Shown: positions 1-8,443, counted from the stretch's first letter. The stretch: DNA of 51,725 bases from Kocuria atrinae C3-8 (GCF_000286355.1 NZ_AJXN01000016.1:1-51725), one strand, 5' to 3'. Translations and numbers: made by a program. The notes: a model not told the origin generated them from the sequence alone.

Positions 1-1
1 C

Positions 2-637
2 GTCCTGCCGCCCGCCGCGCGCGCTCGAGCGCAGGAAACACGCGCGGCTACGGATCTGAGCGGTGCGGGGATGGCGGTCGATTCCGCGATCTTGGCCGCA
101 TGCGCGGACGGGACCAGGCGGCGCCGTCGGCTGCGGTTCAGCTACGTGGACCGTCGCGGGAGGCATTCGGAGCGGTGGGTCGAACCACACCAGGTCTCGT
201 GCCGCGGCCAGGTCTGGTACTTGGCGGCGTACGACGTCGCTCGCGAGGCTTGGCGTTCATTCCGCCTCGATCGCATGGCTGAGGTCCGCATAGGGGATTG
301 GGTGTTTCGTCGCAGGCCGGATGCTGCCGAAGCGCTGGAACGAACGCTCGATCCCGTGCCGTTGGAGGCCTATGAACACGAGGTGGTGCTGCACGTGCGA
401 TGTTCGATCGAGAGCGCGCCGGACTTCATGACCTGGGACGGCGCGATCCTCCGCGAACTCGAACCGGGTCTGTGCGAGTACGTCACGGGGACGGATGATC
501 CTGAAGAAGCGGCGTCGTGGTTGACCGGGATCGAGTACGAATTCACGGTGATCGAGGATCCGGAGGTCCGAGAGGCCGTCGCAGAGCTAGGGGAGAGGTT
601 GCTCCGGGCGGCCGGTGTCGCGCCACGCGAGTGGTGA
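2..637 (+). CDS. WYL-domain transcriptional regulator, C-terminal part (5' partial)
   Basis: The frame is open to the left edge, so the start and any N-terminal winged helix lie outside the window; 211 residues are visible. The visible part resembles the WYL module: an arginine-rich strand followed by RFSYVD, then RWVEPHQV and the core 'GQVWYLAAYD' with 'RSFRLDRM', which in this family form the ligand-sensing fold. The end, including 'EYEFTVIEDPEVREAVAELGE', matches the C-terminal extension of WYL regulators. These proteins are DNA-binding regulators, often responding to nucleotides or DNA damage. The next genes, on the other strand, are alkylation-repair genes ending 30 bp downstream, so the two units are convergent. 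An internal ATG at 71 is not taken as the start because coding-like sequence continues upstream. The regulated genes are unknown. Confidence 0.8.
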   Translation, partial: VLPPAARARAQETRAATDLSGAGMAVDSAILAACADGTRRRRRLRFSYVDRRGRHSERWVEPHQVSCRGQVWYLAAYDVAREAWRSFRLDRMAEVRIGDWVFRRRPDAAEALERTLDPVPLEAYEHEVVLHVRCSIESAPDFMTWDGAILRELEPGLCEYVTGTDDPEEAASWLTGIEYEFTVIEDPEVREAVAELGERLLRAAGVAPREW

Positions 638-666
638 GCGGGAGGGCTATGGCGCCAGCCGGTGCC

Positions 667-1161
667 TCAGGCGCGAGCTTCGCGGTCCAACAGGCTCTGC
701 TTGATGTCGAGCCCCCACGCGAACCCGCCCAGTGAACCGTCCGTGCGAAGCACGCGGTGGCATGGAACGAACAGGGCCGCGGGGTTGCGGGCGCAAATGG
801 ATGCTGCCGCGCGCACGGCAGATGGACTCCCCAGGGCACGAGCGAACTGCGAGTAGTTCAGCGGTTGTCCTGGTTTGATCTGCCGGAGCGCATTCCACCC
901 TGCGAGCTGGCCAACGGTGCCGTGCAGGTCGACCTCCACAGCCTCGACGGCGCGCACATCGCCCGCGTAGTAGGCCTCCACAGCCGATGCCGCGTCCACG
1001 GTCCCCTCCTCGATGTCGGTCGGGCGGTTGGCCGCACGAATTCTCGAGGTAGTGTCCTCCGCGGACGAGGTCCACCCGGAGGCGATGACTTGTCCTGCGT
1101 CATTGCTGACTACCGTGAACGGTCCGTCCGGGGTGTCGATGGTTTGAAATGTGGCGGTCAT
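667..1161 (-). CDS. ogt: methylated-DNA--[protein]-cysteine S-methyltransferase
   Basis: 164 residues, normal for the Ogt/MGMT family. These suicide proteins move the methyl group from O6-methylguanine (and O4-methylthymine) to an active-site cysteine. The signature 'FVPCHRVL' lies in the C-terminal third, with the acceptor Cys in PCHR; '[19 protein letters not shown]' before it is the conserved helix-turn-helix that inserts into the minor groove. The start at 1161 has AAGGAG upstream. A longer reading to 1236 would run inside the upstream gene and lacks family similarity. The ATG overlaps the stop of the upstream Ada-AlkA gene as ATGA, so the two are probably translationally coupled. Confidence 0.93.
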   Translation of the reverse strand: MTATFQTIDTPDGPFTVVSNDAGQVIASGWTSSAEDTTSRIRAANRPTDIEEGTVDAASAVEAYYAGDVRAVEAVEVDLHGTVGQLAGWNALRQIKPGQPLNYSQFARALGSPSAVRAAASICARNPAALFVPCHRVLRTDGSLGGFAWGLDIKQSLLDREARA

Positions 1162-2651
1162 GAGGGGTCTCCTTCGGGCGACTGCGCGGGCACGGTGGGC
1201 GCCCTCCACAGGTGGGTGGTCAGGTAACTGCGCCACGGCGATGCCTGGGTCGACCAGGCGAGAAGTTCGGCCTTGTCTGCGGGCAAACCGGCCCGGCGGG
1301 CACCGGCGCGCAGAGCGCCGTCGTCGATCAGGAACACGTCCGGATCGCCGGTGACGCGCATGCGCACGTAGTCAGCGGTCCAGGGGCCCACACCTTTCAG
1401 CGCGAGTAGGGCCTTGCGCTGTTCCGCGGGATCGTCGCCGAACCCGAGGCGCAGCTGGCCTGTCGCGATGGTTTCGGCCGCGTTGAGGACGGCGTTCTGG
1501 CGGGCTTTCGGGCCCCGCAAGACGGTGCTGCCTCGCTCCGCGATGGCGTCCATGGTGGGAAACATGTGGGTGAGCCCGGGCGCGAAGTCGGGAGCGGAAT
1601 CACCCAAGCCGGCGGTGATCCGGGCGAGGATCGTGCGTGCGGCGGCCACCGATATTTGTTGGCCGATCATGGTGCGGATCAGGAGTTCGTGCGGATCCAT
1701 GCAACCGGCCACGCGGACACCGGGTAGGGCAGCGACCAGCGGACGGATGGCTGGCAGGGAGGCGAGGGCGGTGTCCACGGCGACCGGATCGGCGTCGAGA
1801 TCGAACAGCCGGCGGACGCGAGCCATGAGGACGGGGAGGTCCTGCATCTCGGTGACCCGAGCTTGCAGGCGGAGGTTGCCGTCGGATTCGGGTGACAGGT
1901 AGACCCTGAACCACGCGGGTCCGCCCGGCAGCCGGATGACGCGTGCGTAGGAGGAATCATCCGTGAGTTCAACGCCGGGAATGGCGCGCGCCGCGAACCA
2001 AGCGAATAGGCCCGGAAGGTCGATGGGTTCTCGATAGCTCAGGGAGAGATCCACCGTGGCGGTGTCGGCCTGTGCAGTGCGGTGACCGTGCGCCCGGACC
2101 TGTTGGGGCGAGAGGTCGTACACCTCCCGAACCGTGTCGTTGAACTGGCGGATGCTGCTGAATCCGGCCGAGAACGCGATGTCCGACATCGGCATGGCCG
2201 TTTGCGTGAGGAGCACCCTGGCCGTTTGGGCACGGTGGGCTCGGGCGAGTGCAAGCGGGCCCGCACCCGTTTCGTCACGCAGAATGCGGGTGAGATGGCG
2301 GGTGGAGTAGCCGAGTTGCTGCGCGAGCCCAGAGACCCCGTGCTGGTCGACCACGCCGTCGTTGATCAGCCGCATGGCTCGGCCCGCAACGTCTCCGCGG
2401 AGGTTCCATTCGGGGGAGCCGGGGACGGCCTCGGGCAGGCACCGTTTGCATGCTCGGAACCCCGCGGCGTGGGCGGCTGCGCTCGCGCGGAAGAACCGCA
2501 CGTTCTCGGGTTTGGGAGTCCGCGCAGGGCAGCTGGGCCGGCAGTAAATCCCGGTGGTTTTCACGGCCAGGACGAATTGACCGTCAAAGCGGTGATCGCG
2601 CGATTGAACGGCGCGATACCGCTGGTCGAAGCTCATGTCCCGGAAGTTCAT
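1158..2651 (-). CDS. alkA: Ada-AlkA fusion: methylphosphotriester sensor / AraC HTH / DNA-3-methyladenine glycosylase
   Basis: 497 residues with three modules. Residues 1-80 are the Ada zinc domain, with ligands Cys37 and Cys41 ('[12 protein letters not shown]') and Cys68 and Cys71 ('CKRC'); in Ada one of these accepts methyl from phosphotriesters. Residues about 90-190 form an AraC-type double helix-turn-helix ('[19 protein letters not shown]'). The rest is AlkA-like: an N-terminal domain, '[15 protein letters not shown]', the helix-hairpin-helix '[15 protein letters not shown]', and the acidic pair in 'VFLIDD' that supplies the catalytic aspartate. The protein should both sense alkylation and excise 3-methyladenine, activating its own operon with the downstream Ogt. 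The first ATG is used; a second in-frame ATG lies five codons on, and neither has a strong ribosome binding site. This fusion is common in actinobacteria. Confidence 0.92.
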   Translation of the reverse strand: MNFRDMSFDQRYRAVQSRDHRFDGQFVLAVKTTGIYCRPSCPARTPKPENVRFFRASAAAHAAGFRACKRCLPEAVPGSPEWNLRGDVAGRAMRLINDGVVDQHGVSGLAQQLGYSTRHLTRILRDETGAGPLALARAHRAQTARVLLTQTAMPMSDIAFSAGFSSIRQFNDTVREVYDLSPQQVRAHGHRTAQADTATVDLSLSYREPIDLPGLFAWFAARAIPGVELTDDSSYARVIRLPGGPAWFRVYLSPESDGNLRLQARVTEMQDLPVLMARVRRLFDLDADPVAVDTALASLPAIRPLVAALPGVRVAGCMDPHELLIRTMIGQQISVAAARTILARITAGLGDSAPDFAPGLTHMFPTMDAIAERGSTVLRGPKARQNAVLNAAETIATGQLRLGFGDDPAEQRKALLALKGVGPWTADYVRMRVTGDPDVFLIDDGALRAGARRAGLPADKAELLAWSTQASPWRSYLTTHLWRAPTVPAQSPEGDPS

Positions 2652-2707
2652 GTCATAAGACTGACACGCTTCCGAGCGCTGGACTAGCGGTTTTCGGACA
2701 TGGCCAT

Positions 2708-2717
2708 GGGGGGGGGG
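2708..2717. repeat. homopolymer run of ten G
   Basis: Ten consecutive G on the plus strand, between the small membrane protein gene (stop at 2724) and the start of the Ada-AlkA gene (2651). Long G tracts are prone to slippage and to sequencing error; here it is non-coding. Confidence 0.95.
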
Positions 2718-2723
2718 TGGGAA

Positions 2724-2924
2724 TTAGGTGCGGGGATGGCGTTCGGCCGGGTTGGTGCTCCCCCGGGCATCGTCTCGCCCGAAGACGCCGACCGAGATCC
2801 AGGCGATGGCCACAATCGCACCGCCGAGAGCCGCATAGGCCTGAGATGTGTCGAAGGCCGCGAACCCTGCACCGTAGAGGATGGTGATGACCAGAGCGAT
2901 GAAAGCCAGAGTTTGCCGTTTCAT
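2724..2924 (-). CDS. small two-helix membrane protein
   Basis: 66 residues starting MKRQTLAFIAL, with two hydrophobic segments (about 5-22 and 28-46) and a charged, proline-containing tail. A longer reading to 2966 adds 14 residues with no hydrophobic or family character, so the second Met is preferred. No function is recognised; small proteins of this layout are frequent in actinobacteria. The gene is followed, seven bases past its stop, by a run of ten G (2708-2717, plus strand). Confidence 0.6.
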   Translation of the reverse strand: MKRQTLAFIALVITILYGAGFAAFDTSQAYAALGGAIVAIAWISVGVFGRDDARGSTNPAERHPRT

Positions 2925-3073
2925 GACTTGAGTGTGCCAGCCCCGGAAGCGACGGGCTACTGACATTTGTCACGATTCGGACGCGGTTTCCGATCAGCGC
3001 TCAGCGCAAGCCCTCACCAGCCACCCGTTCACACGCATAGGCTTTTAACCCCGAACCATTGATCGGAGAACCC

Positions 3074-4096
3074 ATGCGCGCGATGACCTTTTCCCAATAC
3101 GGCGGCCCCGAGGTCATAAAATTACAAGACATGCCGCGACCGGTCCCCGAGGCGAATCAGGTCCTGATCCGCACCGTCGCCGCGGGCTTGAATCCCGTGG
3201 ATGCATTGCAGCGGCAGGGCACCTTCAAGCTGGTCCAGCCCTACACGTTCCCCAAGATCGCGGGCAACGAATTGAGCGGCGTGGTCGAATCCGTTGGCTC
3301 GCTCGTCCGCGATTTCCAGCCGGGGGATCGCGTCATGACTCGCACTGGCTCCCAGCAACTGAGTGCGCTGGCTGAGTACGTGGCTGTGGACGAGGAGTTC
3401 GTCGCAAGGGCACCCGAAAGCATCCCGCTGTCGGATGCGGCGGCCATTCCCTTGGCCGGGCTGACGGCCCAGCAGGCGTTGGGCCCGGAACGCCTCGATC
3501 TTCAGGCGGGCGAACGGCTGCTGATCACGGGCGGTGCCGGCGGCGTCGGCCTGTTGGCCATCCAGCTCGCCAAGCTGATGGGCGCGCACGTGACGACCAC
3601 GGCGTCGTCGGCGGGCGAGAAGCTGGTGCGTGAAGCCGGAGCGGATCACGTGATCAACTATCGCGGCCGGAAAATCTCCGACGGTGGCGAGCGTTTTACC
3701 AAGGTTCTGGACCTGGTGGGCGGCGAGACCGTGGCCGATCTGATGTCCACTGTGGAGCGCGGAGGGGCCGTGGTGAGCATTGCGGGTCCGCCCACCCCCG
3801 GCAGCTTGGCCGAGGAAACCGACCTTTCCAAGCCCAAGGCGGCGCTGGTTCGCGCCGTTGAAGAGGCCCTGAGCTTCAAAGTTCGCCGCTCGGCCAAGAA
3901 GGCCGGGGTGACATTCGAGTTCTTCCTCATGCACCCGGACGGCGAGGGCCTTGCCCAGTTGGCAGCCTTGGTGGATCAGGGCAAGCTGCGGGTCACGATC
4001 GACAGCCGCTATCCACTCGATCAGTTCCGAGCCGCATTCGAGCAGCTGGAGTCCCGGCGTTCCAAGGGCAAGGTTCTGGTCGAGATCTCGGCCTAA
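3074..4096 (+). CDS. NADPH:quinone reductase-like zinc-independent MDR oxidoreductase
   Basis: 340 residues, typical of the zeta-crystallin/quinone oxidoreductase branch of the medium-chain dehydrogenases. The N-terminal GroES-like domain begins 'MTFSQYGGPEVIKLQDMP' and contains 'GLNPVDALQRQG'; the nucleotide-binding loop 'ITGGAGGVGLLAIQLAK' lies near residue 150. There is no structural-zinc cysteine lobe, so it is of the zinc-free reductase type. Start at 3074 is chosen because GGAG lies just upstream; an in-frame TTG at 3059 is possible. It is likely cytoplasmic, reducing quinones or enones with NADPH. It converges on the tspO operon and ends in a hairpin. The natural substrate cannot be told from sequence. 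Confidence 0.85.
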   Translation: MRAMTFSQYGGPEVIKLQDMPRPVPEANQVLIRTVAAGLNPVDALQRQGTFKLVQPYTFPKIAGNELSGVVESVGSLVRDFQPGDRVMTRTGSQQLSALAEYVAVDEEFVARAPESIPLSDAAAIPLAGLTAQQALGPERLDLQAGERLLITGGAGGVGLLAIQLAKLMGAHVTTTASSAGEKLVREAGADHVINYRGRKISDGGERFTKVLDLVGGETVADLMSTVERGGAVVSIAGPPTPGSLAEETDLSKPKAALVRAVEEALSFKVRRSAKKAGVTFEFFLMHPDGEGLAQLAALVDQGKLRVTIDSRYPLDQFRAAFEQLESRRSKGKVLVEISA

Positions 4097-4109
4097 TTCG
4101 ACCCAGGAC

Positions 4110-4149
4110 GACGACGCCGCGTGGGCACCCAGCGCTGGTGCCACGCGGC
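4110..4149. terminator. hairpin between convergent genes
   Basis: After GACGACGCCGC (4110-4120), CCGCGTGGGCACC pairs with GGTGCCACGCGG (one bulged G). It lies between the stop of the oxidoreductase gene (4096) and the stop of tspO (4149), so it may end both transcripts. There is no clear T tract, as is usual in high-GC genomes. Confidence 0.6.
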
Positions 4150-4699
4150 TACTTGTCCGGGTTCAATGCGGCGATCGCACCACTGAGTGCCGTAGCACCG
4201 CTGGTCCACACCGCGTAAGGGGACAGCAGCAGACCGAGGCCCGCGTGGGATGCGCCCGCGCGGCGAACCAGGTCGATGGAGCTCACCGCCAAGGCACCGG
4301 CTTCAATGGTCGACACGACCGGGCGCTCACCGCGGAAGAACAACCCACACCACGCGGCATTGAGAGCAAGGTTGGTCCCGAGTGCTCGCGAATAGCTCTT
4401 GAACTCGGCGGCGTCACCGCGTCCGTGCGCATCGGCGAGCACTTTATAAGAGACGTAGGCAATGTCCGCGTACAGGGCCGTCCACACGATGGGGAAAGCT
4501 GCGGCCGGCGGCTGCCAATCAGGCTTGCGAAGGGACTTGTACCAGCTGTTCTCGGGGTCGGTGAGGAGTGTGCCCACCGCGGCGCAAGCGCCCACTGCCG
4601 CAGCGGTGCCGAGCGCGATCTTACGGCGGTTTCGCCTGCTCTGGAGGGTACGTTCCCGTCGGTAGGGGAGTTCTTGGTGCGACTGACGTGGGACTTCAC
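4149..4699 (-). CDS. tspO: TspO/MBR family tryptophan-rich sensory protein (apparent frameshift near 4647)
   Basis: The conserved part (from 4595) shows the TspO signature: 'WYKSLRKPDWQPPAAAFPIVWT', 'ALYADIAYVSYKVL' and 'ALNAAWCGLFF', with five predicted membrane helices. TspO proteins bind porphyrins and related tetrapyrroles. No good start lies in this frame upstream of GTG 4595, but a GTG at 4699 with AGAGG upstream opens the other frame, and adding one C at the CCC run near 4647 joins them into about 183 residues with a basic leader. The coordinates assume that repair. It is third in a minus-strand operon after a glycosyltransferase and a membrane protein. Confidence 0.8.
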
Positions 4700-4749
4700 G
4701 GGGACCTCTTCCCTGGATTACCTGGTGGACAGCATGCTTCTCACTCTTT

Positions 4750-5280
4750 TTATCGGGATTTCTTGTGAAGTGCTACTAAGGCAGCCCCTAGAACCCCCAC
4801 GGCCACATCGGTCAGGGTGTCCAGCGGTGGGATATGGATGTCCGGGGTGACCAAGAGGAAGCCGAGAAGCTCCATGACTTCCCATACGACGGCCAGGACC
4901 AGTCCGGCCACGGAACAGATAGCCAGGCGCTGCCGTGTCTGGAGATGACCTCGCTCCGGTGACTTGCGAAGGACATAGTTCCAGGCAATCCACACCAGCA
5001 CGTAGGTGCACAAGAAATGGATCACCAAATCCCACCACCAGATGCTGCTGTACACCTGCTCCGCGGCACTCACCCCGGCAATGAGCATGACCAGGCTGGT
5101 TGCCGCGCGAGCGTAACCGGTGCGGAAGCACAGGAACGCGACAACTTGCCCGAGTCCCACGAGTAGTAAGACCGCCACGTCGATCCAGCGTCCCTGAATG
5201 CCGTAGATCAGGGCGAAGAGCAACCCCGTGAAGCACATGCTCGAAGCGACATATTCACTGGCGGGGCTTCGGTCAGCCAC
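4750..5280 (-). CDS. polytopic membrane protein, possibly DUF2238/YjdF-like
   Basis: 176 residues with five or six hydrophobic helices. The helix motif 'WWWDLVIHFL' and the later 'VVWEVMELLGF', followed by 'DTLTDVAVGVLGA', resemble the W-D-x-x-H / W-E / D-x-x-x-D pattern of YjdF/DUF2238-type membrane proteins, whose activity is not established. The assignment is by motif pattern only. GTG start at 5280 overlaps the stop of the upstream glycosyltransferase by 8 bases, so the two are co-translated. tspO follows after about 50 bases. Confidence 0.6.
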   Translation of the reverse strand: MADRSPASEYVASSMCFTGLLFALIYGIQGRWIDVAVLLLVGLGQVVAFLCFRTGYARAATSLVMLIAGVSAAEQVYSSIWWWDLVIHFLCTYVLVWIAWNYVLRKSPERGHLQTRQRLAICSVAGLVLAVVWEVMELLGFLLVTPDIHIPPLDTLTDVAVGVLGAALVALHKKSR

Positions 5281-6022
5281 GCGGCACTGTCCAGCGAGAT
5301 CGCATGCGTTCCCACGGTTTCTGTTCGGCCCAGTTGGTCCGCATGGTCATACCCGCCATGCGTAGCTGCCGCACGATACGAGGCGTTGAAGCGGCCGCTC
5401 GCCACGACACCAGCATTACGTTCCGGTGATCCAGCAGGACCTTCTGGTCGGGGCCCAGTTGGAAGCTGAGGTCGTAGTCATCATGGATGTCCGGGGACAA
5501 GTGCACGCGGTCTCTCGCGGAGTGCCACCACGCTGATGTCATGGCCATGTTCGATCCCCACAGGGCCACATGACCGAGCGCGAATCCGCCCACGAGTCGG
5601 TAGGTGTAGGAATACAGGGCTCCAGAGATTCGCCCCAGCGCCGCGAAGCGGGGTCCGAATCGAGCGATCCCGGTGACTGCCACGACTTGAGTTCTGCCAC
5701 CACGAGACGAGTGCCGCTCTAGAGCCGTCACCATGCGTTCGACCCAGCCCGCGGCCGGAATGCTGTCCGCATCGCAACGCAGGATCGCGGGGTGCTGAGC
5801 GGCGTCGTACCCCGAGCGAACCGCAAATGCGACACCGGGGATGTCTTCTCGGAAACACACCACGTCGGGGAATTCGCTCAGGACTGCCGCAATGTCATCG
5901 GTGGAGCCGTTGTCCACCACGATGATTTCGTCCGGTTGACGGGTCTGGCGGCTCAGAGCGCGCAAGCAACGGTGTAGATACGCGGAGTCATTGCGGGTGG
6001 GTATGACCACGCTGCACTTCAT
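5273..6022 (-). CDS. family 2 glycosyltransferase
   Basis: 249 residues with a GT-A fold: 'CSVVIPTRNDSAYLHRCL' at the N-terminus, 'IIVVDNGSTDD' (nucleotide-sugar binding) and 'ILRCDADSIPA', whose DAD is the metal-binding DXD motif. The start at 6022 follows GGAG; the reading extends further upstream but adds non-family sequence. No transmembrane helix is obvious, so it is probably cytoplasmic or membrane-associated. Acceptor and sugar are unknown. First gene of the operon with the membrane protein and tspO. Confidence 0.88.
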   Translation of the reverse strand: MKCSVVIPTRNDSAYLHRCLRALSRQTRQPDEIIVVDNGSTDDIAAVLSEFPDVVCFREDIPGVAFAVRSGYDAAQHPAILRCDADSIPAAGWVERMVTALERHSSRGGRTQVVAVTGIARFGPRFAALGRISGALYSYTYRLVGGFALGHVALWGSNMAMTSAWWHSARDRVHLSPDIHDDYDLSFQLGPDQKVLLDHRNVMLVSWRAAASTPRIVRQLRMAGMTMRTNWAEQKPWERMRSRWTVPRG

Positions 6023-6119
6023 AGGTCTCCAGGCCGGTGAGAAGGGGGTTACCTGAGACTCTACGTGGGAATGGTTCTTGGTGCCCAGGCGACGACCACA
6101 GCGTTTGCTCACCGCCGGG

Positions 6120-6572
6120 TCATTGCCCCAGTGGCTTGATGCGCTCCCAGGATTCAACGGGCCCATCGATCACAGCGAACAGCGGATGCGGAGCGGGCTT
6201 ACCCACGGAATCCAGGTGCGCACGGCCCCAGTCAGGATCACGCCCTTCGACTTTTTGTCGAAGGAACGCGAGCTCGTACTCGAGCTGCCCGGAGGTCACG
6301 TTCATGGGGTCTGGGTTCGTGGAACGTTCGAGTGCAATTCGTCCGCGATCAAAGTTGTAACCGCGCCTGTCGGCTTCGTCCGCAATGGCGTGCAAATAAT
6401 CCGCGATCGTTTGGAGGGGATCCGGGCGGTCGCGGAAACGCTCGAGCTGAGGATGGCGGGTGTAGCCCTTGGTCTCGCCGCGGAGAACCTTTTGGGCCAA
6501 GAGGGTCTCCCGCCAGCCGGCGACCAACGCGCGTCGATCCAACAGGGCAGGGTCCAGCGACCAAAGTCTCAT
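6120..6572 (-). CDS. pyrimidine dimer DNA glycosylase / endonuclease V-like protein
   Basis: 150 residues. The start 'MRLWSLDPALLDRRALVAGW', then 'LAQKVLRGETKGYTRHPQLE' and 'RGYNFDR', match the bacterial branch of the T4 endonuclease V-like family (Pyr_excise). In T4 enzyme, cyclobutane dimers are incised by a glycosylase/AP-lyase mechanism; the bacterial members are less studied, so the activity is inferred. The start at 6572 is chosen because family similarity begins there. The frame stays open far upstream, but that part is antisense to dedA and not coding. It runs divergently from dedA. Confidence 0.72.
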   Translation of the reverse strand: MRLWSLDPALLDRRALVAGWRETLLAQKVLRGETKGYTRHPQLERFRDRPDPLQTIADYLHAIADEADRRGYNFDRGRIALERSTNPDPMNVTSGQLEYELAFLRQKVEGRDPDWGRAHLDSVGKPAPHPLFAVIDGPVESWERIKPLGQ

Positions 6573-6687
6573 GGGCCCATTGTGCCCTTTGTCTCTCCAG
6601 GTCTTGAGGGAGATTGCGTTAGGGAATCTCCAAGTGTGCTCACGTATCATGACGGCGTTCCTGCACCCCACACAAAGCGAATGCGTG

Positions 6688-7356
6688 ATGTCCCTAGCCT
6701 CTGTCCTCCTGCCCGCCCAAGCAGCTGGTGCTGCTGAACTCGATGGTCTTGCAGGGTGGGTGGTCGACGTTATGGAGGCGATCGGTGCCCCCGGTGCCGG
6801 TCTGCTGGTCGCACTGGAAAACTTGTTCCCGCCGTTGCCTTCGGAAGTCATTCTGCCGCTGGCGGGATTCACCGCGAGCCAGGGAAATTTCAGCCTGTTC
6901 GGTGCGATCTTCTGGACCACGCTCGGTTCCGTGGTCGGTGCCATTGCGCTGTACTGGATCGGTGTGGCACTGGGCCGCCGCCGGCTGCGAGTGATCGTGG
7001 ACAAAATGCCCCTGGTGGATCTGGATGATCTGGATCGCACGGAAGCCTGGTTCGAGCGCCACGGTAAAGCCACCGTATTCTTCGGGCGGATGGTTCCCAT
7101 TTTCAGATCATTGATTTCCATCCCGGCCGGAATTGAACGGATGAACTTTCCGCTATTCGTTGTGCTGTCTGCTGCGGGGTCACTGATTTGGAACAGCATT
7201 TTTGTGGTGGCGGGTTACTTCCTGGGTGAGAATTGGCACATCGCGGAACAGTACGCTGGCGTGTTCTCACGCATCGTGGTCATTGCTGTTCTGGCATTCT
7301 TGATCTGGTGGGTTGTGCGTCGCGTACGCCGTAACCAGAGGAATCGGGCCGTCTGA
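6688..7356 (+). CDS. DedA family membrane protein
   Basis: About 222 residues. Family hallmarks are 'NLFPPLPSEVILPLAGF' (re-entrant helix with conserved Glu), 'LGSVVGAIALYWIGVALGRR' and 'FFGRMVPIFRSLISIPAGI' (conserved F-x-R-x-x-P-x-x-R). DedA proteins are inner-membrane transporters of lipids; UptA-type members recycle undecaprenyl phosphate. A DUF368 protein, another family with that role, lies at 17562. ATG 6688 is used; 6649 is an alternative and neither has a strong ribosome binding site. Confidence 0.88.
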   Translation: MSLASVLLPAQAAGAAELDGLAGWVVDVMEAIGAPGAGLLVALENLFPPLPSEVILPLAGFTASQGNFSLFGAIFWTTLGSVVGAIALYWIGVALGRRRLRVIVDKMPLVDLDDLDRTEAWFERHGKATVFFGRMVPIFRSLISIPAGIERMNFPLFVVLSAAGSLIWNSIFVVAGYFLGENWHIAEQYAGVFSRIVVIAVLAFLIWWVVRRVRRNQRNRAV

Positions 7357-7405
7357 CCCATGTAAATCGTTTGGGACCCGGGCCAACCAGAAAGCGGGTG
7401 GATCC

Positions 7406-7558
7406 ATGAACCTCATGGGCATCTTGGGTGGCCTGGGTCTTTTCATGGTTGGTGGCGCTTATCTGATGCTGGCCAAGCAGGGTGCGGCTGGGCTGACCGC
7501 TCGGAACAGTGCGGTGGGGATCCGCACCAAGAAAACTCAATCTTCCGCTGGTGATTAA
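7406..7558 (+). CDS. small membrane protein, possibly a truncated SdpI-like protein
   Basis: 50 residues: one helix (about 3-23) followed by 'TARNSAVGIRTKKTQSS'. That motif recalls the R-N-x-x-x-G-I-R-T-x-x-T-x-x-S segment of SdpI/YhfL-type proteins, which normally continue with a further helix. Here the frame stops shortly after, and no clear continuation is found in the other frames. It may be a real short protein, a remnant, or a sequence error. GGGTGG precedes the ATG. It follows dedA by 49 bases. Confidence 0.45.
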   Translation: MNLMGILGGLGLFMVGGAYLMLAKQGAAGLTARNSAVGIRTKKTQSSAGD

Positions 7559-7677
7559 GGCAGATGTCGCTGCTGACAGCGCGCACGAGACCCGGGACTA
7601 AATGTTTATGTCCGGTGGTCGCTAGTCATGTCTGCGCGGGATGCCCCCAAGACATCCCGCGGCACAGCTGATTCTGA

Positions 7678-7695
7678 GGACGTGTGGACACGTCC
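7678..7695. promoter_or_regulatory. 18-bp palindrome upstream of the tetR gene
   Basis: GGACGTGT-GG-ACACGTCC: perfect 8-base arms around a 2-base centre, about 50 bp before the GTG start of the TetR gene, followed by an A+T-rich stretch (TACATATATAACACC) that could hold the promoter. TetR proteins usually bind palindromes of this size next to their own gene. Assignment as operator is inference. Confidence 0.55.
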
Positions 7696-7720
7696 ATACA
7701 TATATAACACCGTTATTGGG

Positions 7721-7734
7721 GTACTGGCCAGTAC
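7721..7734. promoter_or_regulatory. 14-bp perfect palindrome just before the tetR start
   Basis: GTACTGGCCAGTAC is a perfect palindrome ending 9 bases before the GTG at 7744. It differs from the palindrome at 7678, so the two may bind different proteins. It could be an autorepression operator. Confidence 0.5.
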
Positions 7735-7743
7735 CATTGCGGA

Positions 7744-8370
7744 GTGGCCAGACCCAGGAAGTTTGATGACGAAACTCGCGCAGCGCTGATTCGCGATACC
7801 GCCGACCAAATTGTGACCGGCGGAGTCGAGTCAGTTTCTTTGCGCCCGTTGGCAGCCAAGCATGGCTGTTCAACCACCGCGATCTACACCATGTTCGGCA
7901 GCCGTGATGCCCTCATTGAGGCTGTCGTCTACGAGTCCGTGGGAAGCTTCACCCGGTCGCAGGAAAGCGTTCCAATCACCGGGGATCCCCTGGAAGACCT
8001 CTGGGAGCTTGGTAGGGCATACCGTCAGTGGGCGCTCAAGTACCCAGCTCTTTACGTGGTCATGATCGGACGCGGCGGCAAGCGCCCGGACATCAGCCCC
8101 GAGGAGTTCACGGAAGATTCCCCCAGGATGATCGCCGCGAAGAAGGCCATCGAGTCACTTTTCAAGCGGGTGGCCGAGTGTAGGGCACAAGGAATTCTGG
8201 GCGATTACCCCATCGAAGAAATGGGCAACTCCATTTGGGCGGGCGTTCACGGCTGGGTTTCTATCGAGGCAACCCGTCCCGTGATGATCGGACAAGACCC
8301 CGACGCCGCGTACGACCGCTACATGCAGTCGCTCGTGCGAGCGTGGGCGCCTACACCTCAGCAAGGCTGA
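7744..8370 (+). CDS. TetR/AcrR family regulator with WHG-type ligand domain
   Basis: 208 residues. The N-terminal HTH reads 'ALIRDTADQIVTGGVESVSL' and 'LAAKHGCSTTAIYTMFGSRD'. The C-terminal half contains 'GRAYRQWALKYPALYVVMIG' and 'GNSIWAGVHGWVSIEA', the pattern of TetR proteins with a WHG ligand-binding domain. GTG start, with little room for a ribosome binding site; the transcript may be nearly leaderless. Two palindromes upstream suggest autoregulation. No obvious target transporter lies next to it. Confidence 0.88.
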   Translation: MARPRKFDDETRAALIRDTADQIVTGGVESVSLRPLAAKHGCSTTAIYTMFGSRDALIEAVVYESVGSFTRSQESVPITGDPLEDLWELGRAYRQWALKYPALYVVMIGRGGKRPDISPEEFTEDSPRMIAAKKAIESLFKRVAECRAQGILGDYPIEEMGNSIWAGVHGWVSIEATRPVMIGQDPDAAYDRYMQSLVRAWAPTPQQG

Positions 8371-8443
8371 TACCGGCGGCCAGCATCCGAAGGGTGCTTG
8401 GGCACTTCAAGCGACCCCCCGACGTCGTGAAATACTCGTTTGC

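Noticed and set aside
3122-4144. 340-codon open frame on the minus strand
   Set aside because: It lies wholly opposite the quinone oxidoreductase gene and has the low-complexity composition of a high-GC shadow frame.
6573-7199. Upstream extension of the minus-strand reading of the endonuclease V-like gene
   Set aside because: It is antisense to dedA, whose family motifs are clear, and has no family similarity of its own.
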